A stretch of DNA of 64,000 nucleotides. Source: Pantoea brenneri (GTDB lineage Bacteria; Pseudomonadota; Gammaproteobacteria; Enterobacterales; Enterobacteriaceae). Within the stretch, counting starts at the first letter, position 1, and each line of letters opens with the position of its first letter. Under the pieces are notes generated by a model. It was not told where the DNA came from and searched no databases. It saw only the letters and a program-made list of their open reading frames with translations. Location: the NCBI GenBank assembly GCA_002095305.1, contig MIEI01000019.1, forward strand, positions 1 to 64,000, written 5' to 3'. Below are positions 1 through 10,885 of the stretch, in pieces. The translations under genes were made by a program, and so were the position numbers.

Positions 1-3
1 CTC

Positions 4-29
4 CTCCCTTGCTGCGGCAAGGGAGCTTT
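4..29 (+). terminator. Terminator-like hairpin at window start
   Basis: A perfect stem with arms CTCCCTTGC and GCAAGGGAG around a TGCG loop is followed by CTTT. It probably ends a gene lying left of the window. The U-tract is short, so this is only a candidate. Confidence 0.4.
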
Positions 30-54
30 AGCGCCTTACCCGGTTGAGAGTGAC

Positions 55-945
55 ATGCCTGCTCCTGTCCCACGCGCCACCCTGATCGGTCTGACTGCCA
101 TTCTGCTCTGGAGTACCACCGTTGGCCTGCTGCGCAGCGTCAGCGAAGCCTTTGGCCCCACCGGCGGCGCTGCACTGATCTATACCACCACCGCCCTGCT
201 ACTGTGTGTTACCCGCGGTCTGCCAAAACCGGGTGCGATCCCCGCCGCCTATTTAGCTATCGGGGGCGCGCTGTTTGTCGGCTATGAAATCTGTCTGGCG
301 CTGGCAATTGGGCTGGCCAGCGATCGCAGCCAGTCGCTGGAGCTGGGGATGATTAACTATCTCTGGCCCTGTCTCACCGTGGTGCTGGCGATCCCATTTA
401 ACCAGCAGCGTTTTCGCCTGTGGCTGTGGCCGGGACTGGCGCTCTCTCTGCTGGGCATTTTCTGGGTGATGAAAGCCAACGGCGGCGGTTCACCCGGCCT
501 GATGTGGCAGAACCTGTTGCGTAACCCCACCGCCTATTCGCTGGCCTTTATCGCCGCCGTCACCTGGGCACTCTACAATAATGTCACCCGTCGCTACGCC
601 AGAGGGGCGAATGGGGTAACGCTGTTTTTTATCCTGACCGCGATGGCACTGTGGCTTAAATACTTACTGAGCGCGCCAGCGGCACCGATGACGTTTAGCC
701 TGGCGCCGCTGCTGCAAGTGTTATTTATCGGGGCGTCGACCGCCATTGCCTATTCAGCGTGGAACCACGGCATTCAACACGGCAATCTGACGCTGCTAGC
801 GACCGCCTCCTACTTCACGCCGGTTTTGTCCGCACTGCTGGCTTCGTTATGGCTGGGCCTGACGCCGCCGCTGGCATTCTGGCAAGGAGTCGCGATGATC
901 ACCCTCGGTTCCCTTATCTGCTGGCTGGCGACGCGGCGTCTCTGA
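55..945 (+). CDS. yddG: Aromatic amino acid exporter YddG (DMT family)
   Basis: Inner-membrane exporter of the drug/metabolite transporter superfamily, known in E. coli and Salmonella to export aromatic amino acids. The 296-residue protein matches the family length (about 290). It is hydrophobic throughout, with roughly ten membrane segments in two EamA-type halves. The N-terminus reads LIGLTAILLWSTTVGLLRSV and the middle contains ELGMINYLWPCLTV, both as I recall from YddG. The ATG at 55 follows a GAGAG ribosome site. It is a stand-alone gene with cho downstream on the same strand. The family call is firm. Substrate range is inferred from homologues. Confidence 0.9.
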   Translation: MPAPVPRATLIGLTAILLWSTTVGLLRSVSEAFGPTGGAALIYTTTALLLCVTRGLPKPGAIPAAYLAIGGALFVGYEICLALAIGLASDRSQSLELGMINYLWPCLTVVLAIPFNQQRFRLWLWPGLALSLLGIFWVMKANGGGSPGLMWQNLLRNPTAYSLAFIAAVTWALYNNVTRRYARGANGVTLFFILTAMALWLKYLLSAPAAPMTFSLAPLLQVLFIGASTAIAYSAWNHGIQHGNLTLLATASYFTPVLSALLASLWLGLTPPLAFWQGVAMITLGSLICWLATRRL

Positions 946-1000
946 GCAGACGGCTGGCGATCATTTCACCTGCCTGTTATGCTGTATGGACAACCAGTAA

Positions 1001-1873
1001 ATGGAGTCCATCTTGGTCAGACGTGCTGCAACGCACCGCCTCGAGTTCGACGCGGCTGCAATTTATCAATATCCCGAACACCTGCGTGAGTGGCTGGAAG
1101 GCCTGCCCAATCAGCCTGGCGTTTACACCTTCCACGGCGAAAGTGATTCGCTGCCGCTCTACATTGGCAAAAGCGTCAATCTGCGCTCGCGAGTGATGTC
1201 CCATTTCCGCACCGCGGATGAAGCAAAAATGCTGCGCCAGTCGCGGCGCGTCAGCTGGATCCCGACCGCAGGCGATCTCGGCGCGCTGCTGCTGGAAGCG
1301 CAGATGATCAAAACGCAACAGCCGCTGTTTAACAAGCGTCTGCGTAAGAATCGTCAGCTCTGCTCGTTGCAGATCACCGACGGTAAACCGCAGGTGGTTT
1401 ACGCCAAAGATCTCGACTTCAGCCAGTCACCCAACCTGTTTGGCCTCTATCGCAGCCGCTTTGCCGCGCTGGAACGGCTGAAACAGCTGGCCGATGAGTA
1501 TCAACTCTGCCACGGCCTGCTGGGGCTGGAAGCGCTCAGTGCGCAGCGCGGCTGCTTCCGTTCCGCGCTGCGCCGCTGTGCCGGTGCCTGCTGCGGCAAG
1601 GAGCCGGTCAGCGATCATCAGGATCGGTTACTGGAAGCGCTGGAAAATGTGCGGGTGTTTTGCTGGCCGTGGCAGGGTGCGGTCGGGCTGGTTGAAGAAG
1701 GTAAACATATGACCCAAATCCACGTCATCGATCACTGGTTTTATCTGGGATCGGTCAGCAGTATGGAGGAGGCGAAGAAGTTGAAGCGTACTAAAGGCGG
1801 CTTCGATCATGATGGCTACAAGATCCTCTGCCGCCCTATTCTGTCAGGCGATTACCCTATTCAGCCGCTCTGA
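1001..1873 (+). CDS. cho: Excinuclease Cho (UvrC homologue)
   Basis: Endonuclease that makes the 3-prime incision in UvrAB-dependent nucleotide excision repair, an alternative to UvrC. The 290-residue protein has the GIY-YIG nuclease fold at its N-terminus (QPGVYTFHG, then LPLYIGKSVNLRSRV) and the later conserved GLLGLE, CFRSALRRCAGACCGKE and GFDHDGYKIL segments of Cho. It lacks the UvrB-binding and helix-hairpin-helix C-terminal region of UvrC, as Cho proteins do. The ATG at 1001 has no clear ribosome site. A TTG at 1013 lies six bases after GGAG and would give the shorter N-terminus seen in E. coli, so the start is uncertain. In E. coli cho is SOS induced, but I did not identify a LexA box here. 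Confidence 0.9.
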   Translation: MESILVRRAATHRLEFDAAAIYQYPEHLREWLEGLPNQPGVYTFHGESDSLPLYIGKSVNLRSRVMSHFRTADEAKMLRQSRRVSWIPTAGDLGALLLEAQMIKTQQPLFNKRLRKNRQLCSLQITDGKPQVVYAKDLDFSQSPNLFGLYRSRFAALERLKQLADEYQLCHGLLGLEALSAQRGCFRSALRRCAGACCGKEPVSDHQDRLLEALENVRVFCWPWQGAVGLVEEGKHMTQIHVIDHWFYLGSVSSMEEAKKLKRTKGGFDHDGYKILCRPILSGDYPIQPL

Positions 1874-1875
1874 TC

Positions 1876-1927
1876 AAAAAAAACCGCCGACGCTGTCCAC
1901 TCACTGTCAGTGGACAAGGCCGGCGGT
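1876..1927 (-). terminator. Terminator of spy
   Basis: Read on the minus strand, ACCGCCG pairs with CGGCGGT, and an inner stem GTCCACT/AGTGGAC lies between them. Eight T residues follow. It lies directly after the spy stop codon and between the convergent cho and spy genes. Confidence 0.8.
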
Positions 1928-1951
1928 CTCAGACCGTTCGCTTAACGAAAA

Positions 1952-2446
1952 TTATTCAGCGGGTGCGGCTGGCGGTGCCATTTTGTCATCGTGCGGACGT
2001 TTCTCCGTCAGACGCTTTTCGAAGTTGGCGTTATATTGCTTCTTCTGCTCTGGCGTCAGCACGTTGTACAGTTTGTTCTGGGTTTCCAGCATCTTCAGCG
2101 CATGCTCTTTCGCATTGGCGGTCATTTTTTCCGCCTGAGCCTCCGCTTTGCTCTGGTCGAAGCTGTCAGCGGCAACGATGCTGTGCATCGCACGGCGCTC
2201 TTCCAGCGACGGACGCTTCATATCTTTGTGGCTCTCTTTCATGATGTCGCGCATCTGGTTTTTTTGCGCGTCGGTCAGGTTCAGACCTTTAAACATCATC
2301 TCCATGCCGTGACGCATTGGCGGCTTATGCATTGCTTTTTCACTGCCGGCTGGCGGTGGAGTCAGGTTATCAGCGGCGGCGTGAACAGCGCTGGCCGCGC
2401 CAAATGCCAGTGAAGAAGCCAGTAACAGGGAAGTCAGTTTGCGCAT
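1952..2446 (-). CDS. spy: Periplasmic chaperone Spy
   Basis: ATP-independent periplasmic chaperone of the CpxP/Spy family that protects proteins under envelope stress. The 164-residue product begins with a signal peptide (KLTSLLLASSLAFGAASAVHA) and then shows the LTxxQ family repeats: LTDAQKNQMRDIM near residue 57 and LTPEQKKQYNANFE near residue 131. The mature part is highly charged and helical. Its C-terminus is Pro/Ala rich (MAPPAAPAE). It is monocistronic with its own terminator. In E. coli spy is controlled by CpxR and BaeR. The upstream gap contains a GTAAA-like motif, but its spacing does not fit a CpxR box. Confidence 0.88.
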   Translation of the reverse strand: MRKLTSLLLASSLAFGAASAVHAAADNLTPPPAGSEKAMHKPPMRHGMEMMFKGLNLTDAQKNQMRDIMKESHKDMKRPSLEERRAMHSIVAADSFDQSKAEAQAEKMTANAKEHALKMLETQNKLYNVLTPEQKKQYNANFEKRLTEKRPHDDKMAPPAAPAE

Positions 2447-2690
2447 AATAGTGTCCTTATTGATTCGGGATTATGACGACAGCACTCTGTCGCGTCTTCG
2501 GAAACAAGCATACGACGCCGAACGTCAACTACTCAGAGGCTGAGTAAAGCCGTGAAAGCATAAAAGACAAAAATTCGGCAATCATGAAGAGAATGCGAAG
2601 AAAGGCGTGAGGAATTGCAAAAGTTTATGAATTTAAAGCGAATCTGGCAGAAATCATGGAGAGGTGTGCGGAGAGTGTAAGGGTTAAGTC
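2447..2690. other. Intergenic region, spy promoter side
   Basis: About 250 bases between the start of spy and the terminator of the ast operon. It must hold the spy promoter. I see no convincing gene and no regulatory box I can name with confidence. Confidence 0.5.
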
Positions 2691-2717
2691 AAAAAAGCGG
2701 AAGCAAAACTCCCGCTT
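2691..2717 (-). terminator. Terminator of the ast operon
   Basis: On the minus strand, AAGCGG pairs with CCGCTT across an 11-base loop and continues into a run of T. It sits about 25 bases after the astE stop and closes the astCADBE operon. Confidence 0.7.
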
Positions 2718-2741
2718 ATTGCTGGATGGTGAAGAACCACG

Positions 2742-3737
2742 TCAGATCGGCAGCGCCTGGGTCTGTTCGCCCTCTTCAATCAGCATCAATCCGGCACGCA
2801 GCCCGGCAGCCACATTGGGGTTAGGGAACAGCACATACTCACGCGCCTGCTGGACGTAATAACGGGTCTCGCCGTCCTCCGCCAGCAGCGTGCCCTGTGG
2901 AAACGCGGTGAAGTTCAGCGTTTCCGGTGACATGTGTAGCTGAAAGTTTTCACTCAGCCGGGTAATCTGCTGCGCCACCCGATAGTGACGCGGGGGTGCC
3001 AGCGGCTGCGGCAGCGTATCGCCGTACAGCAGCGCCGCCAGCGCCTGTTGCGTAGCGCTAAACTGGCTGAGATCGTTAGCGCCGAACGGCAACGCTTTCC
3101 CTAACTCCAGCGTGCAACTGGCCGCGCCAAAATGTTCACAGCTGAAATGGGTAAAGGTGCCGCCGGGCGAACGGTGGAACACCAGTGCCTCCAGTCCGGC
3201 CGCCGCCAGCCAGTGAAGAAACTCTGGCGGCCACGGACGTTCATTGTGCGGCATCACGCCGAATCGAGGGTGATAAGAGCCGCGAATCGCGGTGTGCATA
3301 TCGAGGTGCCAGCGCGTCTCATCACACTCACCGACCTGCCAGAAGGTTTCCAGCGTCTGTTCGAGCCGCAGCACGCGACGGGCTTCATCGCCGTCATCAA
3401 TCTGCTGCCAGCGTCCACCAAACAGCCGGTTAATGTCATAGCGGATGTAACGCTTGCCGGTACGCAGCGCAGAGGGATTCCCGAGGATCACCAGCATCCG
3501 CTGCTGTAGCGGCTTCTCACCGCGTAACAGCGGCGTGATCACCTGATTGAGTATTTCGACCGGCGCGGTTTCATTGCCATGAACGCCCGCGGACAGCACC
3601 AGCGCCTGTTTGACCTGCACTGTCGGTTCCATTAACAGAATGCCGTGATATAACCATTGCCAGCGAAGATGCGCCGTTTCACCACTACGCTTACGCGGCG
3701 CCTCGCCGGACAGCGTTTGCTGTAAAAAGTCCTGCAT
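2742..3737 (-). CDS. astE: Succinylglutamate desuccinylase AstE
   Basis: Last enzyme of the arginine succinyltransferase pathway: hydrolyses N-succinylglutamate to glutamate and succinate in the cytoplasm. It is a zinc hydrolase of the AspA/AstE family. The zinc ligand motif GVHGNETAPVE is near residue 63, and LDMHTAIRGS supplies the second histidine. I chose the ATG at 3737 because AAAGGAGGA precedes it at ideal distance. An upstream in-frame ATG at 3791 overlaps astB and has no ribosome site. The chosen start gives 331 residues (E. coli about 322). It is the final gene of the astCADBE operon, 50 bases after astB, followed by a terminator. Confidence 0.93.
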   Translation of the reverse strand: MQDFLQQTLSGEAPRKRSGETAHLRWQWLYHGILLMEPTVQVKQALVLSAGVHGNETAPVEILNQVITPLLRGEKPLQQRMLVILGNPSALRTGKRYIRYDINRLFGGRWQQIDDGDEARRVLRLEQTLETFWQVGECDETRWHLDMHTAIRGSYHPRFGVMPHNERPWPPEFLHWLAAAGLEALVFHRSPGGTFTHFSCEHFGAASCTLELGKALPFGANDLSQFSATQQALAALLYGDTLPQPLAPPRHYRVAQQITRLSENFQLHMSPETLNFTAFPQGTLLAEDGETRYYVQQAREYVLFPNPNVAAGLRAGLMLIEEGEQTQALPI

Positions 3738-3787
3738 CGTTCCTCCTTTTGGCCTGAAGCGAGCGGCAGCCTCTGCTGCCGCGCCCT

Positions 3788-6577
<2,790 letters not shown>

Positions 6578-6581
<4 letters not shown>

Positions 6582-7609
6582 GCTTTTTTCTCCTCGCTGC
6601 AGAGCGGCACCACGCGCAGGCTATCGCCCGGCTGGCAATGTAACGCCCGCATCTGTTCATCTGTCAGGTGCACACAGTCGCTGTCAGCCTCGGCCGGGAT
6701 CAGCGCCACGCGGAACTGGCGATAATTGTTGTTGGCAACCAGGCACAGCGGCGCATCGTGGCGGTTTTCGCCCGATTCAGCGCAGCGCAGCCGGCTTTTG
6801 CGTACCGCACGGATCCGATCAATGTCGCACTCCAGCGTCGGACCGCCATCAAAGATGTCGACATAGTTGAGGTAGCGAAAACCTTCCGCCTCCAGCACGG
6901 CACGGGCCGGCGCGGTTTTAGGATGCACCTGGCCAATGACTGCCTGCGCTTCTGGCGACAGATAGTGGATATAGAGCGGGTGTTTTGGCATCAACTCGGC
7001 GATAAACGATTTCTGACCGGTACCGCTCAGGAAGTCCGCTTTGCTGAATTCCATCGAGAAAAAACGGCTGCCAACGCTGTCCCAGAACGGCGAATGGCCA
7101 TGCTCATCGCTGACGCCGCGCATCTCTGCCACCACGCGATCCATAAAGCGCTCGCGGAAGTTAGCCATAAACAGAAAGCGCGATTTAGACAGCAGATAGC
7201 CGTTTTTACCGTCGCGGTAGTCCGGATCAAGGAACAGCGTACACAGCTCACTGCTGCCGGTATGGTCATTACTCAACGACAGCGTGGGCAGCGCGGCATA
7301 AACATTCAGCTCTTTTGACGCGTGCACCTGAGTACCGACCCGGAAGTTATACCAGGGGTCCTGCAGGCCCACCGCCACTTCAATAGCGCAAATCCCGACT
7401 GCGCGGTTGTCTTCACTGTCGGCCAGCACAAACACATAGCCCTGCTCGGCGCGCGGCAGCGTATCCTGCCAGGTTTGCAGCGATCGATCGATACGCGCCT
7501 GCAACGTGGCGCTATCAACCGGCAGCGAGGTCAGCCCGCCGCCGGTTTTGCCTGCCAGCGCCAGCAGCTGGCTCAGATCATCGCGTTCAACCGGACGGAT
7601 TACCATCAT
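6578..7609 (-). CDS. astA: Arginine N-succinyltransferase AstA
   Basis: First committed step of the pathway: transfers succinyl from succinyl-CoA to the alpha-amino group of arginine. The 343-residue length matches E. coli (344). The opening [12 protein letters not shown] is as in E. coli AstA, and [37 protein letters not shown] and [18 protein letters not shown] are diagnostic. Its start overlaps the astC stop by ATGA and its stop overlaps the astD start the same way. The first four ast genes are therefore chained by overlaps. Confidence 0.96.
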
Positions 7610-8826
7610 GATGCGGACCCTCGTACCAGACGCTCACATACCTCGGCGAAGCGTGCCATGCCCAGCTTCACTTCCTGCTCACTGATATTGAGCGCTGGGG
7701 CGAAACGCACCACGTTGGCACCGGCGATCAGCACCATCACTCCCATTTCTGCCGCGGCGAGATTGATCTGCTTCGCTTTGCCGGCAAAATCGTCGTTCAG
7801 CACGGCACCAATCAGCAGGCCCAGACCGCGAACCTGTTTAAACAGGTGCAGCCGCTGGTTAATCTCGTCTAGCGCGGCGACGATCCACTGGTGGCGCTCG
7901 GTCACGCCAGCCATCAGGGCCGGTTGATTGATCAGCTCCATCACTTTACCGGCGACGGCTCCGGCCAGCGGGTTGCCGCCGTAGGTGGTGCCGTGTGTCC
8001 CGACGCCCATCACTAAGGCCAGATCTTCACGCGTCAGCATTGCCCCGATCGGGAATCCGCCGCCGAGCGCTTTGGCGCTGGTCAGCACGTCAGGCGTCAC
8101 GCCATAGTGCATGTAGGCATAAAGCGAACCGGTGCGGCCGACCCCGCTTTGTACTTCGTCAAAAATCAGTACCGCATGATGCTTATCGCACAGCTCACGC
8201 AGTCCGCGCAGGAACGCCGGTTCAGCAGGCACCACGCCCCCTTCACCCTGAATCGGTTCAACAATCACTGCACAGGTATTGTCGTTAATCAGCGCTGCTG
8301 CTGCGGCCAGATCGTTGAAAGGCGCATGCTGAATGTCAGGCGGCAAAGGGGCAAAATCTTTGGAATAGGCCGGTTGTCCTCCGGCTGAAACGGTAAACAG
8401 GGTGCGGCCGTGGAAGGCGTTATTAAAGGCGACAATGCCGCTTTTGGCCGGACCAAAGCGATCGTGCGCGACTTTACGCGCCAGTTTCAGTGCGGCTTCA
8501 TTCGCCTCGGCACCGGAGTTACAGAAGAACACCCGGTCAGCGAAGGTGGCATCGATCAGCTGCTTAGCCAGACGCAGAATAGGCTCGTTGGTATAACCGT
8601 TGCCGGTATGCCATAAACGCGCAGCCTGATCCTGTAACGCCTGCTGTAAGGCCGGATGAGCATGCCCTAATGCATTGACGGCAATGCCACCGGCGAAATC
8701 AATGTAATCCTTGCCGTTTTGATCCCAGACGGTTGATCCTTCAGCGCGAACCGGCACAAATGCGGCGGGCGCATAAACCGGCATCATCCATTGATCAAAA
8801 TCGTGACGCGAAACCTGCAGTGACAT
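7606..8826 (-). CDS. astC: Succinylornithine transaminase AstC
   Basis: PLP-dependent aminotransferase that converts N2-succinylornithine and 2-oxoglutarate to N-succinylglutamate semialdehyde and glutamate. Paralogues also act on acetylornithine. The fold-type-I signature is clear: [14 protein letters not shown] and the PLP lysine in [16 protein letters not shown] start at the ATG at 8826 ([16 protein letters not shown]), which follows CAGGAG and gives 406 residues, exactly the E. coli length. A longer in-frame start at 8931 would overlap the sigma-54 promoter. First gene of the ast operon. Confidence 0.94.
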   Translation of the reverse strand: MSLQVSRHDFDQWMMPVYAPAAFVPVRAEGSTVWDQNGKDYIDFAGGIAVNALGHAHPALQQALQDQAARLWHTGNGYTNEPILRLAKQLIDATFADRVFFCNSGAEANEAALKLARKVAHDRFGPAKSGIVAFNNAFHGRTLFTVSAGGQPAYSKDFAPLPPDIQHAPFNDLAAAAALINDNTCAVIVEPIQGEGGVVPAEPAFLRGLRELCDKHHAVLIFDEVQSGVGRTGSLYAYMHYGVTPDVLTSAKALGGGFPIGAMLTREDLALVMGVGTHGTTYGGNPLAGAVAGKVMELINQPALMAGVTERHQWIVAALDEINQRLHLFKQVRGLGLLIGAVLNDDFAGKAKQINLAAAEMGVMVLIAGANVVRFAPALNISEQEVKLGMARFAEVCERLVRGSAS

Positions 8827-8910
8827 AACCCGCTCTCCTGCTTCCCCGACTGGGTAAAGCTTTTGTTTTAAAATTGTTAAAGGATGTTGTGAAGAAGCCC
8901 TACTGTAGAG

Positions 8911-8926
8911 TGCAGATAGCGTGCCA
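8911..8926 (-). promoter_or_regulatory. Sigma-54 promoter of astCADBE
   Basis: Minus strand reads TGGCACGCTATCTGCA, against the sigma-54 consensus TGGCACG-N4-TTGCA. Only one position differs, and the GG-to-GC spacing is exact. Transcription would start near 8900, about 75 bases before the astC ATG. The ast operon of E. coli and Salmonella is known to be sigma-54 and NtrC dependent, so motif and context agree. Confidence 0.85.
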
Positions 8927-8990
8927 GCCAAGGAGATTAATGCATAAAATCGGCCATCAAACGGATTATCAATAACTTAGGCAGAGAGGC

Positions 8991-9020
8991 TATTCACTTA
9001 TTTTGCATATATAGTGAATA
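8991..9020. promoter_or_regulatory. Palindromic candidate activator (ArgR-type) site upstream of ast
   Basis: An inverted repeat, TATTCACT and AGTGAATA, is separated by 14 mostly A/T bases and centred about 105 bases upstream of the predicted ast start. TGAATA/TATTCA halves resemble ARG boxes, and ArgR is a known activator of ast in enterobacteria. The half-site spacing does not fit a standard 18-base ARG box exactly, so the assignment is tentative. Confidence 0.35.
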
Positions 9021-9747
9021 ATTGTCTGATCGAAGCGCCAGCGCCGGGTTTTAATCAGCAGAATTATGCATTTATGGCAGGAAATATCGCTTTTGTGATC
9101 GCTGATAAATTATCTGTCCAAAAAAGTTCAGACGTTGCCCTGTTTTAGCGCATTACGCCTTTTCACGGTGCACAAAAAGCGGCTGCTGCACACCGGGTGG
9201 ATTGCCGCCAGCGGTGTCTGTTTTAACAATTAATCTTCATTTATCACCACTAAGCTGACCGTAACGGCGATAGTTAAGGGTTATTTTTTAAGCACCATGT
9301 ACATTATTTGATCAGATTGACGTCTTTATTAATTACGATATTAACCAGACAAAAATATAACCCCGCAGCATGTAAGCAACTATTACCAAGCAGGCTAATG
9401 GTCAGACAAAAACCTTTATCAGCTTATTCCTTTTATAAGACTCCTTATTTTAATAATGGAAAACGCCCACTGACAAGTCGTATAAAAAACAGCCTGCAAA
9501 AAACAATAAAAAAACATTAAATATATTGTTTTAAATGAAATTAATTTTGAAAAAATATTTTAATCCGTCAGAATAAAAAAGTATTAGCGCTGCTGAAATT
9601 ATTCTATCGCCATCATTTTTTCGAATACCAATGTAATAATTAATATTTTGTTACTTTTATTACACTTTGTGATTTTATCGTTTTATGTCATTTTCATCTC
9701 ACCCCAAAAAGGGGAATAATAATGAATGAATACAGGGTAATAATTAA

Positions 9748-10821
9748 ATGATAAAGCGCACGCTTCTGGCGGCTACTGTGCCGTTACTGATCGGCTTGTC
9801 TTCTGCTCAGGCCGCAGAGATTTATAACAAGGACGGAAATAAGCTCGACCTGGTCGGCAAAATTAACGTGTCTCACCTGTTTTCGGACGACAACAACAAC
9901 AATGGCGACACCTCGTCCTATGCCCGTTTCGGCTTTAAAGGCGAGACCAAAATTACTGACCAACTGACCGGCTACGGTTTCTGGCAGTATCAGTACAGCC
10001 TGCGCAACTCTGAAGGCAGCGATGCTCAGACCGGCAACCGTACCCGTCTGGGCTATGCTGGGCTGAAATTTGGCAAGGCAGGTTCTCTGGATTATGGTCG
10101 TAACTATGGCCTGGTGTATGACGTACTCGGTTACACCGATATGCTGCCGTTCTTCGGCGGCGATTCCGGTTACACCGATGCCTTTCTTTCCGGCCGCTCG
10201 ACGGGCGTGCTGACCTGGCGCAACAGTGATTTCTTTGGTCTGGTGGAGGGATTAAACCTTGCCGCGCAGTATCAGGGTAAGAATGAGCGCAGCAGCGACA
10301 TTGATGGCGTACGGCGCTCTAACGGCGACGGCTTTGCCCTCTCCGCCTCCTATGATTTCGATTTTGGTCTGAGCTTCGCCGCTGCCTTCGCCAGCCTCGA
10401 TCGCACCAACAGACAGAATGCCGCCGCACGCGGTGAAGGCGAGAAAGCTCAGCACTGGGCGACCTCGGTCAAATATGACGCCAGTCAGGTCTACCTGGCG
10501 GCGATGTACGGTGAGACCCTGAATGCCACCCCGATCAGCGGTGGTTTTGCCAACAAAGCGCAAAACTTCGAAGCCGTGGCGCAGTATCAGTTCCCGCATG
10601 GGTTCCGTCCGTCGCTGGGCTATGTTTCATCGAAAGGCAAAGAGATTGAGAACATCGGTGACGCCGACATCATTAAGTACACCGCGGTAGGCGCGACCTG
10701 GTACTTCAACAAGAACATGTCGGTTTACGGTGAGTACCGTATTAACCTGCTGAAAGATAACAATCCACTCGGCCTGGCCACCGACGACATTACCGCGCTG
10801 GGCCTGATCTACCAGTTCTGA
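9748..10821 (+). CDS. General porin, OmpC/OmpF family
   Basis: Trimeric 16-strand outer-membrane porin for passive diffusion of small hydrophilic solutes. It has a 22-residue signal peptide ending SSAQA before AEIYNKDGNKLDLVGK, the typical mature N-terminus. The conserved RLGYAGLKFGKAGSLDYGRN and a constriction loop with FFGGDSGYTDAFL (PEFGGD-like) follow. The last residue is the terminal phenylalanine (GLIYQF) needed for BAM recognition. The length of 357 residues is normal. I cannot decide which paralogue (OmpC, OmpF, OmpN, PhoE) from memory. A strong terminator follows. Confidence 0.9.
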   Translation: MIKRTLLAATVPLLIGLSSAQAAEIYNKDGNKLDLVGKINVSHLFSDDNNNNGDTSSYARFGFKGETKITDQLTGYGFWQYQYSLRNSEGSDAQTGNRTRLGYAGLKFGKAGSLDYGRNYGLVYDVLGYTDMLPFFGGDSGYTDAFLSGRSTGVLTWRNSDFFGLVEGLNLAAQYQGKNERSSDIDGVRRSNGDGFALSASYDFDFGLSFAAAFASLDRTNRQNAAARGEGEKAQHWATSVKYDASQVYLAAMYGETLNATPISGGFANKAQNFEAVAQYQFPHGFRPSLGYVSSKGKEIENIGDADIIKYTAVGATWYFNKNMSVYGEYRINLLKDNNPLGLATDDITALGLIYQF

Positions 10822-10842
10822 TTATCCCGCTGTGTTACGCAA

Positions 10843-10872
10843 CGGCCCGACAGTGATTGTCGGGCCGTTTTT
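10843..10872 (+). terminator. Terminator of the porin gene
   Basis: A ten-base perfect stem, CGGCCCGACA/TGTCGGGCCG, with a five-base loop is followed by TTTTT. It lies 21 bases after the porin stop and between convergent genes. Confidence 0.9.
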
Positions 10873-10885
10873 ATTGGGCTGCGCG

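Larger units (their letters stand above)
8827..9747. other. Long AT-rich intergenic region between astC and the porin
   Basis: About 920 bases of divergent control region, markedly more AT-rich than the flanking genes, especially 9300-9720. The left part holds the ast promoter elements annotated separately. The right part must hold the porin promoter and a long leader. An open frame at 9308-9520 has no ribosome site or recognisable product, so I do not call it. AT-rich upstream regions of this kind often bind H-NS, but that is inference. Confidence 0.6.

Noticed and set aside
2543-2557. Possible CpxR box upstream of spy
   Set aside because: GTAAA is followed by a GAAAG-like half at the expected distance, and the second half does not match well enough.
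9166-9206. Possible NtrC half-sites (GGTGCAC and TGCACACC) upstream of ast
   Set aside because: The halves are in the wrong spacing and order for GCAC-N7-GTGC.
9308-9520. A 70-codon open frame in the AT-rich region before the porin
   Set aside because: No ribosome site, no recognisable product and biased low-complexity AT-rich composition.
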